A DNA stretch of 64,000 bases, from NCBI RefSeq assembly GCF_000696225.1, contig NZ_BAWN01000005.1, positions 55,727-119,726 of the forward strand, written 5' to 3'. This document shows positions 36,406 through 48,817 of this stretch, one piece after another. The notes below the pieces were generated by a model that was not told the DNA's origin, ran no database searches, and was given only the letters and a program-made list of their open reading frames with translations. Each line of letters begins with the position of its first letter. The stretch's first letter is position 1. Origin of the DNA: Serpentinimonas barnesii. Lineage in GTDB: Bacteria; Pseudomonadota; Gammaproteobacteria; Burkholderiales; Burkholderiaceae_C. The translations under genes were made by a program, and so were the position numbers.

Positions 36406-36864
36406 TCAAGAAGCCCCGAATTTGCGCACCAGCGCCTCCAGCGCAATCTGGTAGCCCTCTACGCCAAAGCCGATCACGATCCCGGCCGCCGCTGGCGAGA
36501 GGTAGGAGTGGTGCCTAAAGGGCTCGCGCGCGTGCACGTTGGAGATGTGGCACTCGACTACCGGCAACTGCGGCACGCCCTTGACGGCATCGTGCAGCGC
36601 CACCGAGGTGTGGGTGTAGGCACCGGGGTTAAACACGCAGCCCAGCGCCTGCCCGGCGCGCTGCAACTGCCCGTACTCGTGCAGCTTGTCGATCAGCGCG
36701 CCTTCCCAGTTGCTCTGCAGGCATTCGGCGGCATAGCCCAGCTTGGCGGCGCAGTGCTGGAACGCCGCCTCCACGTCGGCCAGCGTGGTGTGCCCGTACA
36801 GCTCGGGCTCGCGTGTGCCGAGCAGGTTGAGGTTGGGGCCGTTGAGGAGCAGGATTTTTTTCAT
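36406..36864 (-). CDS. aroQ: 3-dehydroquinate dehydratase, type II
   Basis: Third step of the shikimate pathway. The 152-residue dodecamer-forming type has [18 protein letters not shown] with the catalytic tyrosine, [12 protein letters not shown], and [14 protein letters not shown] with the catalytic His. ATG 36864 overlaps the stop of the upstream DMT gene (ATGA), so they are co-translated. Confidence 0.97.
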   Translation of the reverse strand: MKKILLLNGPNLNLLGTREPELYGHTTLADVEAAFQHCAAKLGYAAECLQSNWEGALIDKLHEYGQLQRAGQALGCVFNPGAYTHTSVALHDAVKGVPQLPVVECHISNVHAREPFRHHSYLSPAAAGIVIGFGVEGYQIALEALVRKFGAS

Positions 36865-37757
36865 AAACCCGATTGTGCGCCGATTTTTTGGCGCGGCCAG
36901 CGCAAGGCGCCGGTGGCCAGCAGCACCCCGAGCAGAATCACGGCGCCGCCCACGACCATGCTCAGCGTGACCGCCTCATCCAGCAACAGCGCGCCGTAGA
37001 GCAGGGCAAAAACCGGGATTAAAAAGGTCACGGTGAGCGCCTTGCTGGCCCCGGCGCGCGCGATCAGGCGAAAAAACAGCAGATAGGCCAGCGCCGAGCA
37101 CAGCAGCCCGACCGCCAGCACCGCGCCCCAAGCCCCTAGGCTGGGCGTCTGCGCTGGCCAGAACCAGGCCATGGGCAGCGCCAGCACCAGCGCCGCCCCC
37201 ACCTGGCTGCCGCCCACGATCACCAGCGGCGGCACCTCGCTCAGGTAGCGCCGGTGGTGGCTGGCCGCCAGCCCGTAGCACAGCGTGGCGCCCAAGCAAG
37301 CCAGCACCGCCCAGCCGGTGCCGCCGCCACCAAAATCGGCCTTGGGCCACGAGAGCAGCAGCACCCCGGCAAAACCCACCGCCAGCCCCAGCGCCCGACC
37401 GGCGGGCAGGCGCTCGCGCAGCCACAGCCAAGCCACCACCGCTCCAAACAGCGGCGTGGTGGCGTTCAAAATGGCCGACAAGCCGGTTGAAATCGACAGC
37501 AGCGCCCAAGCAAAGAGCGCAAACGGCAGCGCCGAGCTCAGCAGCCCCGAAACAAAAATCGCCCCGGCGTGCTGGCGCAACACACGCCAATGCCCGGCCA
37601 GCAGCAGCAGCGGCAGCAGCGCCGCCGCCGCCACGCTCACGCGCAAGCCGGCGGTGGCCCAAGGCCCAAACTCGGCCGCGCCCAGCATCATGAACAAAAA
37701 CGAGGAGCCCCACAGGGCGGCTAGGAGCAGGAATTCAGCGGCGATGGGCAGGTGCAT
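36861..37757 (-). CDS. EamA/DMT-family transporter
   Basis: A 298-residue protein with ten helices in two EamA repeats; [19 protein letters not shown] is the typical first helix. The likely role is metabolite export, substrate unknown. It is coupled to aroQ by a 4-base overlap, so an aromatic or shikimate-related link is possible but only inferred. It differs clearly from the DMT protein at 26.1 kb. Confidence 0.88.
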   Translation of the reverse strand: MHLPIAAEFLLLAALWGSSFLFMMLGAAEFGPWATAGLRVSVAAAALLPLLLLAGHWRVLRQHAGAIFVSGLLSSALPFALFAWALLSISTGLSAILNATTPLFGAVVAWLWLRERLPAGRALGLAVGFAGVLLLSWPKADFGGGGTGWAVLACLGATLCYGLAASHHRRYLSEVPPLVIVGGSQVGAALVLALPMAWFWPAQTPSLGAWGAVLAVGLLCSALAYLLFFRLIARAGASKALTVTFLIPVFALLYGALLLDEAVTLSMVVGGAVILLGVLLATGALRWPRQKIGAQSGL

Positions 37758-37869
37758 CGGCTGGATTGTCGCTCAGCGGGGGTGCTCCGGTGGGGCCCCG
37801 TTGCAACACCGGTGACGCGGCCCCGTGTGCTAGCATGTGCGCGTGTAAACATGCGCATAAAGGCCCACC

Positions 37870-38133
37870 ATGTCACCCACTCAAGCAGCCCCGCGGCGCC
37901 ATTCTGGCTTGGCCGGTAAACGCGCCGCCAATCTGAGCCTGAGCAGCGATGTGATCGATGCGGCCAAGCAACTCGACCTCAACCTCTCGCAACTGTGCGA
38001 TGCCTACTTGCGCGAAGTGGTGCGCCGCGAGCAGGAGCGCCGCTGGTGCCAAGAGCATTCCGATTTCATTGCCGCCTACAACGCCACGCTCGAGGCCGAA
38101 GGCCTGCCCCTGCAACAGTGGCGGAGTTTTTGA
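37870..38133 (+). CDS. ccdA: CcdA-type antitoxin
   Basis: An 87-residue antitoxin of a type II pair. The N-terminal ribbon-helix-helix (KRAANLSLSSDVIDAAKQLDLNLSQ) binds DNA; the C-terminal part (ERRWCQEHSDFIAAYNATLEAEGLPL) is the toxin-binding tail with the family 'ENxxFxxxYN...G' pattern. ATG 37870. Its stop overlaps the ccdB start (TGATG). Confidence 0.93.
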   Translation: MSPTQAAPRRHSGLAGKRAANLSLSSDVIDAAKQLDLNLSQLCDAYLREVVRREQERRWCQEHSDFIAAYNATLEAEGLPLQQWRSF

Positions 38134-38450
38134 TGGCCCGCTTTGATGTGTACGCCAATCAGGGCCCGCATGCCGATTCGACCCCTTGGCTGCTGGACGT
38201 GCAGAGCGATCTGCTCGATGCCCTAGACAGCCGGGTGGTGATCCCGCTGCGCAGCCTGCAACACTTTCCCGCGGTGCGGCTGCCTACGCGGCTCACCCCG
38301 GTGCTGCGCATCGAGGGCCAAGACTTTTTGCTCGAAACGCCCAAGATGGCTGCCGTGCCACGGCGGGTTTTGAAGGCGGCCATGCACTCGCTGGCCCACG
38401 AGCAGGCGCAAATCTGCGCTGCAGTGGATTTTTTGTTTCAAGGTTATTGA
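38133..38450 (+). CDS. ccdB: CcdB-type gyrase toxin
   Basis: A 105-residue toxin that in the F plasmid traps DNA gyrase. It starts MARFDVYANQG and has the family segments PWLLDVQSDLLDALDSRVVIPL and TPKMAAVPRRVL. The protein ends in FLFQGY, near the family's C-terminal gyrase-contact residues (WGF in F CcdB), which are not conserved here. It is one transcript with ccdA, between a DMT gene and glnS. Confidence 0.92.
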   Translation: MARFDVYANQGPHADSTPWLLDVQSDLLDALDSRVVIPLRSLQHFPAVRLPTRLTPVLRIEGQDFLLETPKMAAVPRRVLKAAMHSLAHEQAQICAAVDFLFQGY

Positions 38451-38473
38451 GGGCTGCGCCGCCGCCGGCCGCC

Positions 38474-40357
<1,884 letters not shown>

Positions 40358-40437
40358 GCGCGGATTTTAGGGGTTCGCTTTGCTTGAAGAGGCGCCCCAA
40401 GGCTGCCTAGGGCGCTTTCTGCCTGCGCGGGCGGGGC

Positions 40438-41613
40438 TCAGGGCGTGGTGGGGTGACGCAGCGCGTGTGCCACCGCCGCGTAAAAGCCGCTGGGCGCTTC
40501 TTGCTCCAGCGCCACGGCAAAAACCTTGGGCGCAAGGCCGCCATGCTGCCGCAGCGTGGCAAAAAGCTTGACGGCGTCTTTTTCGGTGCACAGCCAGATC
40601 AGCTCGGGCGGGTAAGGTGCAAGAGCCTGCAGCAAGGTGGCGCTGTCGGCGTGGTCGGGCAGGGCCAAGGTGTGTTCCAGGTGCAGCCCGCGCTGGCGCA
40701 GCAAGGCAAAGAAGGCTTCGGGTTGGGCGATGCCGGCCAGTGCGGCGCAGCGCGCAGCGCCAAGCCCTCGAACTGGCGCATCAGCCGCAGCCGCCCCCAG
40801 TTCACTTTGGGCGCGTGCTGGCATGGGCGCCGGCACCCAGTGCTGCAGCGCCACCCGCTGCCCGTGCGCGTCATAAGCCTGATCGGCCAAGCGGCGCGTG
40901 GCGGCAAAGACCGGGGCCCCGGCGGCCAGCGCCGGGTCGGGGTGGGCACCGGCAGGCAGCCCGGTTTGCAGCACGATCAGTGGTCCACCGCCCCAGACCG
41001 GCGCAGGCCAAGGCTGGCGCAGCATCCCGGCCGGCAGCAGCCAGCCGTTGCCGCAGCCGCGCGCATCAAAGACCAGCACCGTGAGATCGCGCGCCAGCGC
41101 CCAGTGCTGCATGCCGTCGTCACACAGCAGCAGGTTGACCTCCGGGTGCGCTGCCAGCAGCGCCCGCCCAGCGGCAGCGCGGTGGCGGCCCACGGTCACC
41201 GGCACCCCGGTGCATTGGGCAATCAGCAGCGGTTCGTCGCCCACTTGCTCGGCGCGGCTGTCTGGCTGCACGGGCAGGCAGCCGGTGCTGCGCCGCCCAT
41301 GGCCGCGCGAGAGCACACCCGGCCGCCAGCCCAAGGCCTGCAGGTGTTGCACCAGCCCGATCAGCGTGGGGGTTTTGCCGCTCCCTCCCACCACCACGTT
41401 GCCCACCACCAGCACCGGCACCGGCAGCCGGGTCGAGCCTTTGAGGCCGCTGCGGTAGAGCGCTGTGCGCAGCATCCACACCGCCCGATAAAGCAGGGAA
41501 AGCGGCCACAGCAGGCAGGCCAGTGGGCCGCGACCGAGCCAGGCGCGTTGCAGCGTCTGCACCCAAGCACCTTGCGTGCGCGCCGCCGCGTGGCCTTTGG
41601 GTTCAGCGCCCAC
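40438..41613 (-). CDS. lpxK: Tetraacyldisaccharide 4'-kinase
   Basis: Phosphorylates the 4' position of the lipid A disaccharide at the inner membrane. A hydrophobic N-terminal segment (about 25-45) is followed by the P-loop VGNVVVGGSGKTPT, then SRGHGRR, GDEPLL and LLLCDDGMQH. The start is uncertain: GTG 41613 (391 residues) overlaps exbD by 11 bases, and TTG 41631 is the alternative. The usual neighbours after lpxK in this order (a Trm112-like gene and kdsB) are missing; glnS follows instead. Confidence 0.93.
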   Translation of the reverse strand: MGAEPKGHAAARTQGAWVQTLQRAWLGRGPLACLLWPLSLLYRAVWMLRTALYRSGLKGSTRLPVPVLVVGNVVVGGSGKTPTLIGLVQHLQALGWRPGVLSRGHGRRSTGCLPVQPDSRAEQVGDEPLLIAQCTGVPVTVGRHRAAAGRALLAAHPEVNLLLCDDGMQHWALARDLTVLVFDARGCGNGWLLPAGMLRQPWPAPVWGGGPLIVLQTGLPAGAHPDPALAAGAPVFAATRRLADQAYDAHGQRVALQHWVPAPMPARAQSELGAAAADAPVRGLGAARCAALAGIAQPEAFFALLRQRGLHLEHTLALPDHADSATLLQALAPYPPELIWLCTEKDAVKLFATLRQHGGLAPKVFAVALEQEAPSGFYAAVAHALRHPTTP

Positions 41614-42028
41614 GCGGCTGTTGGGTGGCAAAAGTGATGTGCTGCAAACCGGCGTTGCGGGCGGCTTCCATCACATTAATCACCGATTGGTGGGTGGCAG
41701 CCGCATCGGCGTTGATCACCAGCGAGGGCTCGGTTTGGCCTTGGGCGGCCTGTTGCAGCGCCTGTGTCAGCGCCTGCACACCGGACGCGGCCAGCATTTG
41801 GCCCGACACGGCGACGCGGCCATCGGGACCGACCTCGACCACGATCTCGCGCGCCTGCGCCTGTGCCGCGTCGGCGTCGGCCTCGGGCAGGCGCACCTGC
41901 AACTGGGTGTAGCGGCTGAAGGTGGCGGTGAGCATGAGGAAAATCAGCACCACCAGCAACACGTCGATGAACGGGATCAGGTTGATTTCGGGATCTTCCC
42001 GGTCGCGGCGCTTGAAGCGGATGGCCAT
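41603..42028 (-). CDS. exbD: ExbD/TolR-family biopolymer transport protein
   Basis: A 141-residue protein anchored by one helix (about 18-38, INLIPFIDVLLVVLIFLM) with the protonatable Asp in PFIDVLLV that couples proton flow to energy transduction. A periplasmic domain follows. It partners the ExbB homologue 18 bases upstream. It could energise TonB receptors or a lipid-related process, given the constant link to lpxK. Confidence 0.94.
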   Translation of the reverse strand: MAIRFKRRDREDPEINLIPFIDVLLVVLIFLMLTATFSRYTQLQVRLPEADADAAQAQAREIVVEVGPDGRVAVSGQMLAASGVQALTQALQQAAQGQTEPSLVINADAAATHQSVINVMEAARNAGLQHITFATQQPRGR

Positions 42029-42046
42029 GTTCTCGGCTCCTGGCCT

Positions 42047-42685
42047 TTAGGGACGGCGCAGCGTCAGCAGGTGCTGGGCGAAGCGCTCGGCCGCCACTTC
42101 CATCTGCAACAGCCAGGCCTCGTTGCGGGCGCGAAAGTAGCGCCAGAACATCAGGGCTGGAATGGCGATGATCAGGCCAAAGGCGGTGTTGTAGAGCGCG
42201 ATCGAGATGCCGTGCGCGAGTTGCTCCGGGTTGCCGCCGCCTGGCGTGAGGCCGCCCGGACCGGCTTGCGAGGCAAAAATCTCGATCATGCCCACCACCG
42301 TGCCCAGCAGGCCGATCAGTGGGGCCACCGAGGCAATGGTGGCCAGCGCCCCGAGGTATTTTTCCAGCTTGGCTGCGGCAAAACGCCCGGCTGCTTCGAG
42401 GCTGGCGCGCAGTTCGGCTTCGGTGCTGGACGGTTTGTGTTGCAATTGGCGCAAGCCGGCCGCCAGCAGCTCACCCAGCACCGAGTTGTCAGCCAGTTGC
42501 TGCACCACCTGAGGCGTGGGTACGGCCAGTTGCGAGACCGAAATGGCTTCGTCGAGCAACAGCGGCGGCGCCACGCGCACGGCGCGCAGGCTCAAAAAAC
42601 GCTCGATGATCAATGCCAGCCCCACGATCGAGCAGGCAATGAGCGGCCAAATGGGCCAGCCGGCGGCTTGTATGATCGAAAACAA
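42047..42685 (-). CDS. exbB: MotA/TolQ/ExbB proton-channel family protein
   Basis: A 212-residue membrane protein with three helices (about 10-32, 115-140, 160-182). VAPLIGLLGTVVGMIEIF and GISIALYNTAFGLIIAIPALMFW are the conserved channel segments, with the Thr/Ser residues of the proton path. First gene of exbB-exbD-lpxK; divergent from xseA. Confidence 0.95.
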   Translation of the reverse strand: MFSIIQAAGWPIWPLIACSIVGLALIIERFLSLRAVRVAPPLLLDEAISVSQLAVPTPQVVQQLADNSVLGELLAAGLRQLQHKPSSTEAELRASLEAAGRFAAAKLEKYLGALATIASVAPLIGLLGTVVGMIEIFASQAGPGGLTPGGGNPEQLAHGISIALYNTAFGLIIAIPALMFWRYFRARNEAWLLQMEVAAERFAQHLLTLRRP

Positions 42686-42973
42686 TGCGGGTCTCCTTGC
42701 AGCCGCGGCGCGGTGCTTGCAGGGCCTTGATTATCACTCAGCAGGGCGATGCACAGCCCTCTGGCGGCCTGTGGATAAGTTTGTGGGTAATTCCATGAAA
42801 GCTTGGAGATTTGCCCGGCCTTGCAGCTGTGATATTTTTTTCAAGTCTGCCGAATAAATTAAAAAATCATTTCAAAACATAAGGTTAAAAAATGAATCAA
42901 AGGTGTCTTAAGGATTGCGTCGTTTTTTCCCTGCCTTTCCCTGCTTGTGGACAGTTTCAAAACTCGGGGTGGT
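42686..42973. other. Divergent intergenic region exbB/xseA, AT-rich
   Basis: A 288-base gap that is far more AT-rich than its surroundings between about 42775 and 42920, with runs such as TATTTTTTTC and AAATTAAAAAATC. Two divergent promoters should lie here. A single perfect DnaA-box sequence (TGTGGATAA, 42770-42778) is present but isolated. No gene or RNA is recognised. Confidence 0.5.
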
Positions 42974-44161
42974 ATGGCTGCCGCTGAAGGGCGCTTTGAG
43001 GCGCGCTTTGAGGGGCGCCCAGCATCGGCACCGCTGTGGGCGGTCGGCGAGCTGCTGGCCGCGCTGGCGCAGGCGCTGCAGGCGCAGTTCAACCCGGTGC
43101 GCGTCAAGGGCGAGGTCTCGGGTTATGTGCGCGCCGCCAGTGGCCACAGCTATTTCACGCTCAAGGACGAGCGTGGCCAGTTGCGCTGTGCGCTGTTTCG
43201 GCGTGCGGCGGCCGCCGCGGCGCTCGACTGGCGCGACGGGGTGCAGGTCGAGTTGCAAGGGCGGATCGACATCTACGGTGCGCGGGGCGAGTTGCAGTTG
43301 ATCGTCGAGGCGGCCCGCCTCGCGGGCCAAGGCGACCTGTTCGAGCAGTTCATGCGCCTCAAAGCGCAGTTGCAGGCCGAGGGCTGGTTCGACCCGGCGC
43401 GCAAGCGCCCGCTGCCGGCCTGGCCCACGCGCATCGGTGTGGTGACTTCGCTCGACGCGGCGGCCTTGCGCGACGTCAGCACCACCCTGAGCCGGCGCGT
43501 GCCGCATCTGCCGGTGCGGCTCTATCCGGCCCGGGTGCAGGGCGAGGGGGCACCGCAGGCCCTGTGCCAGGCGCTGCAGGCCGCGGCGGCACAGTTTGAA
43601 GCCGGCGCTGGCTGCGAGGTGCTGCTGCTGGTGCGCGGGGGCGGGTCGCTGGAAGATTTGTGGGCCTTCAACGACCCGGCGCTGGTGCGCCAGATTGCCC
43701 AGATGCCCATGCCGCTGATCTGCGGCGTCGGCCACGAGACCGACTTCACGCTGGCCGATTTTGCAGCCGACCTGCGCGCCCCCACCCCCACCGCCGCCGC
43801 CGAACTCTGCGCGCCCGAGCGCGACGCCCAACTGAGCCGGCTTGATCGCAGCGCGCAGCGCTTGCAGCAAGGCGTGACGCGCCACTTGGCGCAGCAGCGC
43901 ACGCAGTTGCAGCGTTGGCAGCAAGACTGGTCGGCCGCTGCGGCGCGCGATCTTGAGCGGCGCCAGTTGCGGCTCGACCACCAGGCGGCGCGGCTGCAGG
44001 CGCTCGACCCGCACAGCGTGTTGCTGCGCGGCTATGCCCTGCTCAGCGACGCCAGCGGCCAGCCGGTGTTGCGCTGCCACGGTGTCGAGCCGGGGCAGGC
44101 GCTGCGCGCCCGGTTGGCCGACGGCCATTTGGATTTGACCGTCAGCGCCAAGGGGAACTAG
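42974..44161 (+). CDS. xseA: Exodeoxyribonuclease VII large subunit
   Basis: Catalytic subunit of the nuclease that degrades single-stranded DNA to oligonucleotides. An N-terminal OB-fold (about 20-115, VKGEVSGYVRAASGHSYFTLKD) precedes the nuclease domain with LLLVRGGGSLEDLWAFND, ICGVGHETDFTLADFAADLRAPTPTAAAE, and a shortened helical C-terminus. It has 395 residues, shorter than E. coli XseA (456), as usual in this order. I prefer ATG 42974; a GTG at 42947 is possible. Confidence 0.95.
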   Translation: MAAAEGRFEARFEGRPASAPLWAVGELLAALAQALQAQFNPVRVKGEVSGYVRAASGHSYFTLKDERGQLRCALFRRAAAAAALDWRDGVQVELQGRIDIYGARGELQLIVEAARLAGQGDLFEQFMRLKAQLQAEGWFDPARKRPLPAWPTRIGVVTSLDAAALRDVSTTLSRRVPHLPVRLYPARVQGEGAPQALCQALQAAAAQFEAGAGCEVLLLVRGGGSLEDLWAFNDPALVRQIAQMPMPLICGVGHETDFTLADFAADLRAPTPTAAAELCAPERDAQLSRLDRSAQRLQQGVTRHLAQQRTQLQRWQQDWSAAAARDLERRQLRLDHQAARLQALDPHSVLLRGYALLSDASGQPVLRCHGVEPGQALRARLADGHLDLTVSAKGN

Positions 44162-44254
44162 CGCCTCTGCCTACAATGCGTGGTGGCCGCAGCAAGCGCC
44201 TTGGCAAGCGCTGCGGCACGCGCCTCGTTTACCCCCAACTGGAGCCATCTGCCC

Positions 44255-44836
44255 ATGCAACACACCCTGCCCCCGCTGCCCTATGCCATCGATGCCCTGC
44301 AGCCGCATTACTCCCAAGAAACGCTCGAGTTTCACCACGGCAAGCACCACAACGCCTACGTCGTCAACCTCAACAACCTGCAAAAGGGCACCGAGTTTGA
44401 AGCGCTGTCGCTGGAAGAGATCATCAAAAAATCGTCTGGCGGCATCTACAACAACGCGGCCCAGATCTGGAACCACACCTTTTTCTGGAACTGCATGTGC
44501 CCCGGCGGCGGCGGCGAGCCCAGCGGGGCCCTGGCCGCAGCCATCGTGGCCAAGTGGGGCAGCTACGGCGCCTTCCGTGAAGCCTTCGTGAAAAGCGCGG
44601 TGGGCAACTTCGGCTCCGGCTGGACCTGGTTGGTGAAAAAGCCCGACGGCTCGGTCGATATCGTCAACACCGGCGCCGCTGGCACGCCCCTGACCACGGC
44701 CGACACCGCGCTGCTGACGGTGGATGTGTGGGAGCACGCCTACTACATCGACTACCGCAACCTGCGCCAAAAGTTTGTCGAAACCTTCTTCGACAAGCTG
44801 GTGAACTGGCGCTTTGCCGAAGCCAATTTCGCCTGA
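44255..44836 (+). CDS. sodB: Superoxide dismutase [Fe]
   Basis: Cytoplasmic dismutase of superoxide. 193 residues, the SodB length. Metal ligands are His27 in EFHHGKHH, the His of WNHTFFW, and Asp/His in [10 protein letters not shown]. The [16 protein letters not shown] and FGSGWTWLV segments favour iron over manganese. ATG 44255, with TGGAG upstream. Located after xseA, as usual in Comamonadaceae. Confidence 0.96.
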   Translation: MQHTLPPLPYAIDALQPHYSQETLEFHHGKHHNAYVVNLNNLQKGTEFEALSLEEIIKKSSGGIYNNAAQIWNHTFFWNCMCPGGGGEPSGALAAAIVAKWGSYGAFREAFVKSAVGNFGSGWTWLVKKPDGSVDIVNTGAAGTPLTTADTALLTVDVWEHAYYIDYRNLRQKFVETFFDKLVNWRFAEANFA

Positions 44837-44890
44837 TTCTGGGCTGCGCTGCGGCCGTTTTGCCCAAGGTTCACTTGGGCGCGGGCGGCT

Positions 44891-45376
44891 TCAGCGCTGG
44901 CGCTGCTTCATGGCGCGCTCGACTTCGCGCTTGCCCTCGCGCTCTTTGAGGGTGTCGCGCTTGTCGTGCCCGGCCTTGCCCTTGGCCAGCGCAATTTCGC
45001 ATTTCACGCTGCCGTTTTTCCAGTGCAGGTTCAGCGGCACCAAGGTAAAACCCTTTTGCTCCACCTTGCCGATCAGGCGCTGGATTTCGGCCTTGTGCAT
45101 CAAGAGCTTGCGCGTGCGCGCGCTGTCGGCCGGCAGGTGGCTGCTGGTGCTGCGCAGCGGGCTGATGAGGCAGCCAATCAGGAACAGCTCACCGTCGCGG
45201 ATCACCACGTAGCCTTCTGTGATCTGCGCCTTGCCGGCGCGCAGCGCCTTCACCTCCCAGCCTTGCAGCACCAAGCCGCACTCGTGGCGCTCCTCAAAGT
45301 AGTAGTTGAAGGCGGCCTTTTTGTTCTCGGCGATGGGGGCCGTGTTGGCAGCGGTGTTTTTGTTTTGGGTGGACAT
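44891..45376 (-). CDS. smpB: SsrA-binding protein
   Basis: tmRNA partner in trans-translation. ATG 45376 gives 161 residues with an Asn/Ala-rich start, then [31 protein letters not shown], the OB-fold signature, and a basic tail ([25 protein letters not shown]) that reads the empty A-site. The tmRNA gene itself is not in this window. Divergent from ratA. Confidence 0.96.
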   Translation of the reverse strand: MSTQNKNTAANTAPIAENKKAAFNYYFEERHECGLVLQGWEVKALRAGKAQITEGYVVIRDGELFLIGCLISPLRSTSSHLPADSARTRKLLMHKAEIQRLIGKVEQKGFTLVPLNLHWKNGSVKCEIALAKGKAGHDKRDTLKEREGKREVERAMKQRQR

Positions 45377-45435
45377 GGGGCAGGGGCAAGCGGGGCGGCC
45401 AAGACCTCTACAATCTGGGCACGGCCTTGCATTGT

Positions 45436-45879
45436 ATGAAAAGCGTCCACAAGTCGGTCCTGATCTGGCACAGCGCACACGAAATGTTCGCGCTGGTCAG
45501 CGACGTGCCTCGTTACCCCGAGTTTTTGCCTTGGTGCAGCGCGGGCGAGGTGCTCGAACAAACGCCCAGCGGCATGGTGGCCTCGATTGGTATGTCGATG
45601 GCGGGCCTGCGCAAGAGTTTTACCACCCGCAACACCCATGTCGAGGATAGGCGCATCCACCTAGACTTGGTCGATGGCCCGTTTTCGCACCTCGAGGGCA
45701 CGTGGGATTTCAAGCCGGTGGGCGACGGCAGCCAGCGCGCCTGCCGCATCGACTTCACGCTCCAATACGGCTTTGCCAGCAGCACCCTGTCGGCCTTGGT
45801 GGGCCCGGTGTTTGACAAGATTGCCGCCAACTTGGTCGATGCCTTCGTCAAGCGCGCCGATCAGGTGTATGGGCCATGA
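45436..45879 (+). CDS. ratA: START/COQ10-domain protein, RatA-like
   Basis: A 147-residue single-domain protein of the polyketide-cyclase/START fold. It has [28 protein letters not shown] and a late [21 protein letters not shown]. In E. coli the homologue was described as a toxin blocking 70S formation, and the fold binds ubiquinone in mitochondrial Coq10; the true role here is open. ATG 45436 is used. It overlaps rnfH by 4 bases, the conserved ratA-rnfH pair. Confidence 0.9.
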   Translation: MKSVHKSVLIWHSAHEMFALVSDVPRYPEFLPWCSAGEVLEQTPSGMVASIGMSMAGLRKSFTTRNTHVEDRRIHLDLVDGPFSHLEGTWDFKPVGDGSQRACRIDFTLQYGFASSTLSALVGPVFDKIAANLVDAFVKRADQVYGP

Positions 45880-46304
45880 CGATTCAACTCACACTGGTTT
45901 ATTCCAGCGCAGCGCGCCAGGTGCGCGAAATCGCGCTCGAGTTGCCCGCCGGCAGCACGCTGGCGCAGGCGCTGGAGCAGGCGCAGCGGCTATGGCTGTC
46001 CGGGTGCCCGCAGGGTACCAAGGGGCCCGTGGCTAACTTGGCTGACCTGGATAACAGGGCTAACGTGGCTGATGCCGCCTACAAGCTGGGTGAAGATTGG
46101 CCCTTTGCCGCCGTAACCGCCGCCGAATTCGGCCTCTGGGGCCGCGCGGCCACCGCCACGACCGTGCTGCACGACGGCGACCGCATCGAAATCTACCGAC
46201 CCTTGCGCGTGGACCCCAAAGTGGCGCGGCGCGAGCGCTATCGGCAGCGCAACACAAAACCGGTTGTCAAGCCCGATCAGGCTCCAATTCGAGGCTTGGC
46301 CTAG
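45876..46304 (+). CDS. rnfH: RnfH-family ubiquitin-fold protein (with insertion)
   Basis: Small beta-grasp protein always found after ratA. The start [33 protein letters not shown] and the end VLHDGDRIEIYRPLRVDPKVARRERYRQR are typical. Between them lies about 40 residues more than usual, including an Asn/Ala/Asp-rich repeat-like stretch (ANLADLDNRANVADA). Total 142 residues against about 90-105 in most relatives. The role is unknown. Confidence 0.9.
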   Translation: MTIQLTLVYSSAARQVREIALELPAGSTLAQALEQAQRLWLSGCPQGTKGPVANLADLDNRANVADAAYKLGEDWPFAAVTAAEFGLWGRAATATTVLHDGDRIEIYRPLRVDPKVARRERYRQRNTKPVVKPDQAPIRGLA

Positions 46305-46332
46305 CCCGCACAAAAGGGGGTGCCGGGGGGTC

Positions 46333-46983
46333 TCAGGGCCGAGCGGGAGTGGGGCTGAGCGCTGGTGCGCCCGCGGGAGCAGCGGCCCCCCCAGCCCCGG
46401 CCTGATTGGCGGCCGCAGGCGGCGTGCAGTTGTCGCGCACGATCTGGCGCAGGCGCACGGTTTCGGCGCGCTTCATGGCTTCGTCCATGGTCACGCGCTG
46501 GCCCTGTTCATTGACCATGAACAGGGGCTGGCTGGCCCCGGCCTGCAAGGTTTCGAGCGAGGCGCGGGCGCGCTGGCAGTTGTCGGCCCGGATCTGGGCG
46601 TTGCGCAGCTCGACCTGCTGGCGCAGTTGCTCGTCGGTCAGGCGGCCCGCTGCCGCGCCGGCTGCGGGGGCAGGGCGGGCCGGGGTGTCGGCCGGGGACG
46701 CTGGGGCGGCGGTGGGCGCAGCGGCCGACGCCGGGGCGGCAGGCCGGCGCAAAATGCGCTGGTCGGGCACTGCGGCAGGCGGCGGCATGTCGCTGGCCAC
46801 ACGGCGGCCATTCTCATCGAGCCAGACCCAAGTCGGGCCGGCCTGTGCGGCAGCGGCCAGCAGCAGGCCCGCGGCCAAGGCGCCGATTTGGGCGAGCAGG
46901 CCCGGCCAAGCGCGGACACGTCTTGCGCCCAAACGCTGGGGCAGGTGTGCCGACGGAAAAAACGCAGTGGATAAACTGTTCAT
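46333..46983 (-). CDS. DUF4124-domain periplasmic protein
   Basis: A 216-residue exported protein. A long signal peptide (about 1-48, cleavage after AAQA) is followed by the DUF4124 box WVWLDENGRRVASDMPPP, an Ala/Pro linker, and a helical C-terminal region with one cysteine in RADNCQRARAS and one in VRDNC. Function unknown; it is a constant neighbour of guaB in Burkholderiales. Divergent from guaB by 61 bases. Confidence 0.88.
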   Translation of the reverse strand: MNSLSTAFFPSAHLPQRLGARRVRAWPGLLAQIGALAAGLLLAAAAQAGPTWVWLDENGRRVASDMPPPAAVPDQRILRRPAAPASAAAPTAAPASPADTPARPAPAAGAAAGRLTDEQLRQQVELRNAQIRADNCQRARASLETLQAGASQPLFMVNEQGQRVTMDEAMKRAETVRLRQIVRDNCTPPAAANQAGAGGAAAPAGAPALSPTPARP

Positions 46984-47026
46984 GGTGGGCGTGAAATATA
47001 ACCGTTCCCCAGCCCGCCTACAATAG

Positions 47027-48514
<1,488 letters not shown>

Positions 48515-48526
48515 TTGGGTGCCCTT

Positions 48527-48817
48527 ATGCTGCTTGAGCAATTGCGAGCCATGAACCCGGAGTTGCAGCGCCTTGCATCGCGCTATGGCGGCTCGCATTT
48601 GCGTGTATTTGGCTCTGTGGCACGCGGTGAAGAAAGCCCGCAAAGCGACGTCGATTTTCTGGTGGTTCTGCCGCGTGGATACGATATTTTTTCGCAGCGC
48701 CTGCCCCTGACGCAAGACCTGAGCGACTTGCTGCAACGCCGTGTCGAGGTGGTGCCGGAGCACGAACTCAGCCCCCACATCCGCTCCCGCGTGCTGGCGG
48801 AGGCCGTCGAGTTGTGA
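48527..48817 (+). CDS. mntA: MntA-type nucleotidyltransferase antitoxin
   Basis: A 96-residue minimal nucleotidyltransferase with the exact GS-x10-DxD motif (G29 S30 ... D41 V42 D43, in FGSVARGEE..SDVDF). In MntA-HepT systems the antitoxin AMPylates a tyrosine of the toxin. I chose ATG 48527; a TTG at 48515 would abut the guaB stop. Its stop overlaps the hepT GTG by 4 bases. Confidence 0.92.
   Translation: MLLEQLRAMNPELQRLASRYGGSHLRVFGSVARGEESPQSDVDFLVVLPRGYDIFSQRLPLTQDLSDLLQRRVEVVPEHELSPHIRSRVLAEAVEL

Noticed and set aside
42770..42778. DnaA-box sequence in an AT-rich intergenic region, possible replication origin
   Set aside because: There is only one perfect box, no cluster, and no dnaA/dnaN or gidA/parAB neighbours; a chance match is more likely.
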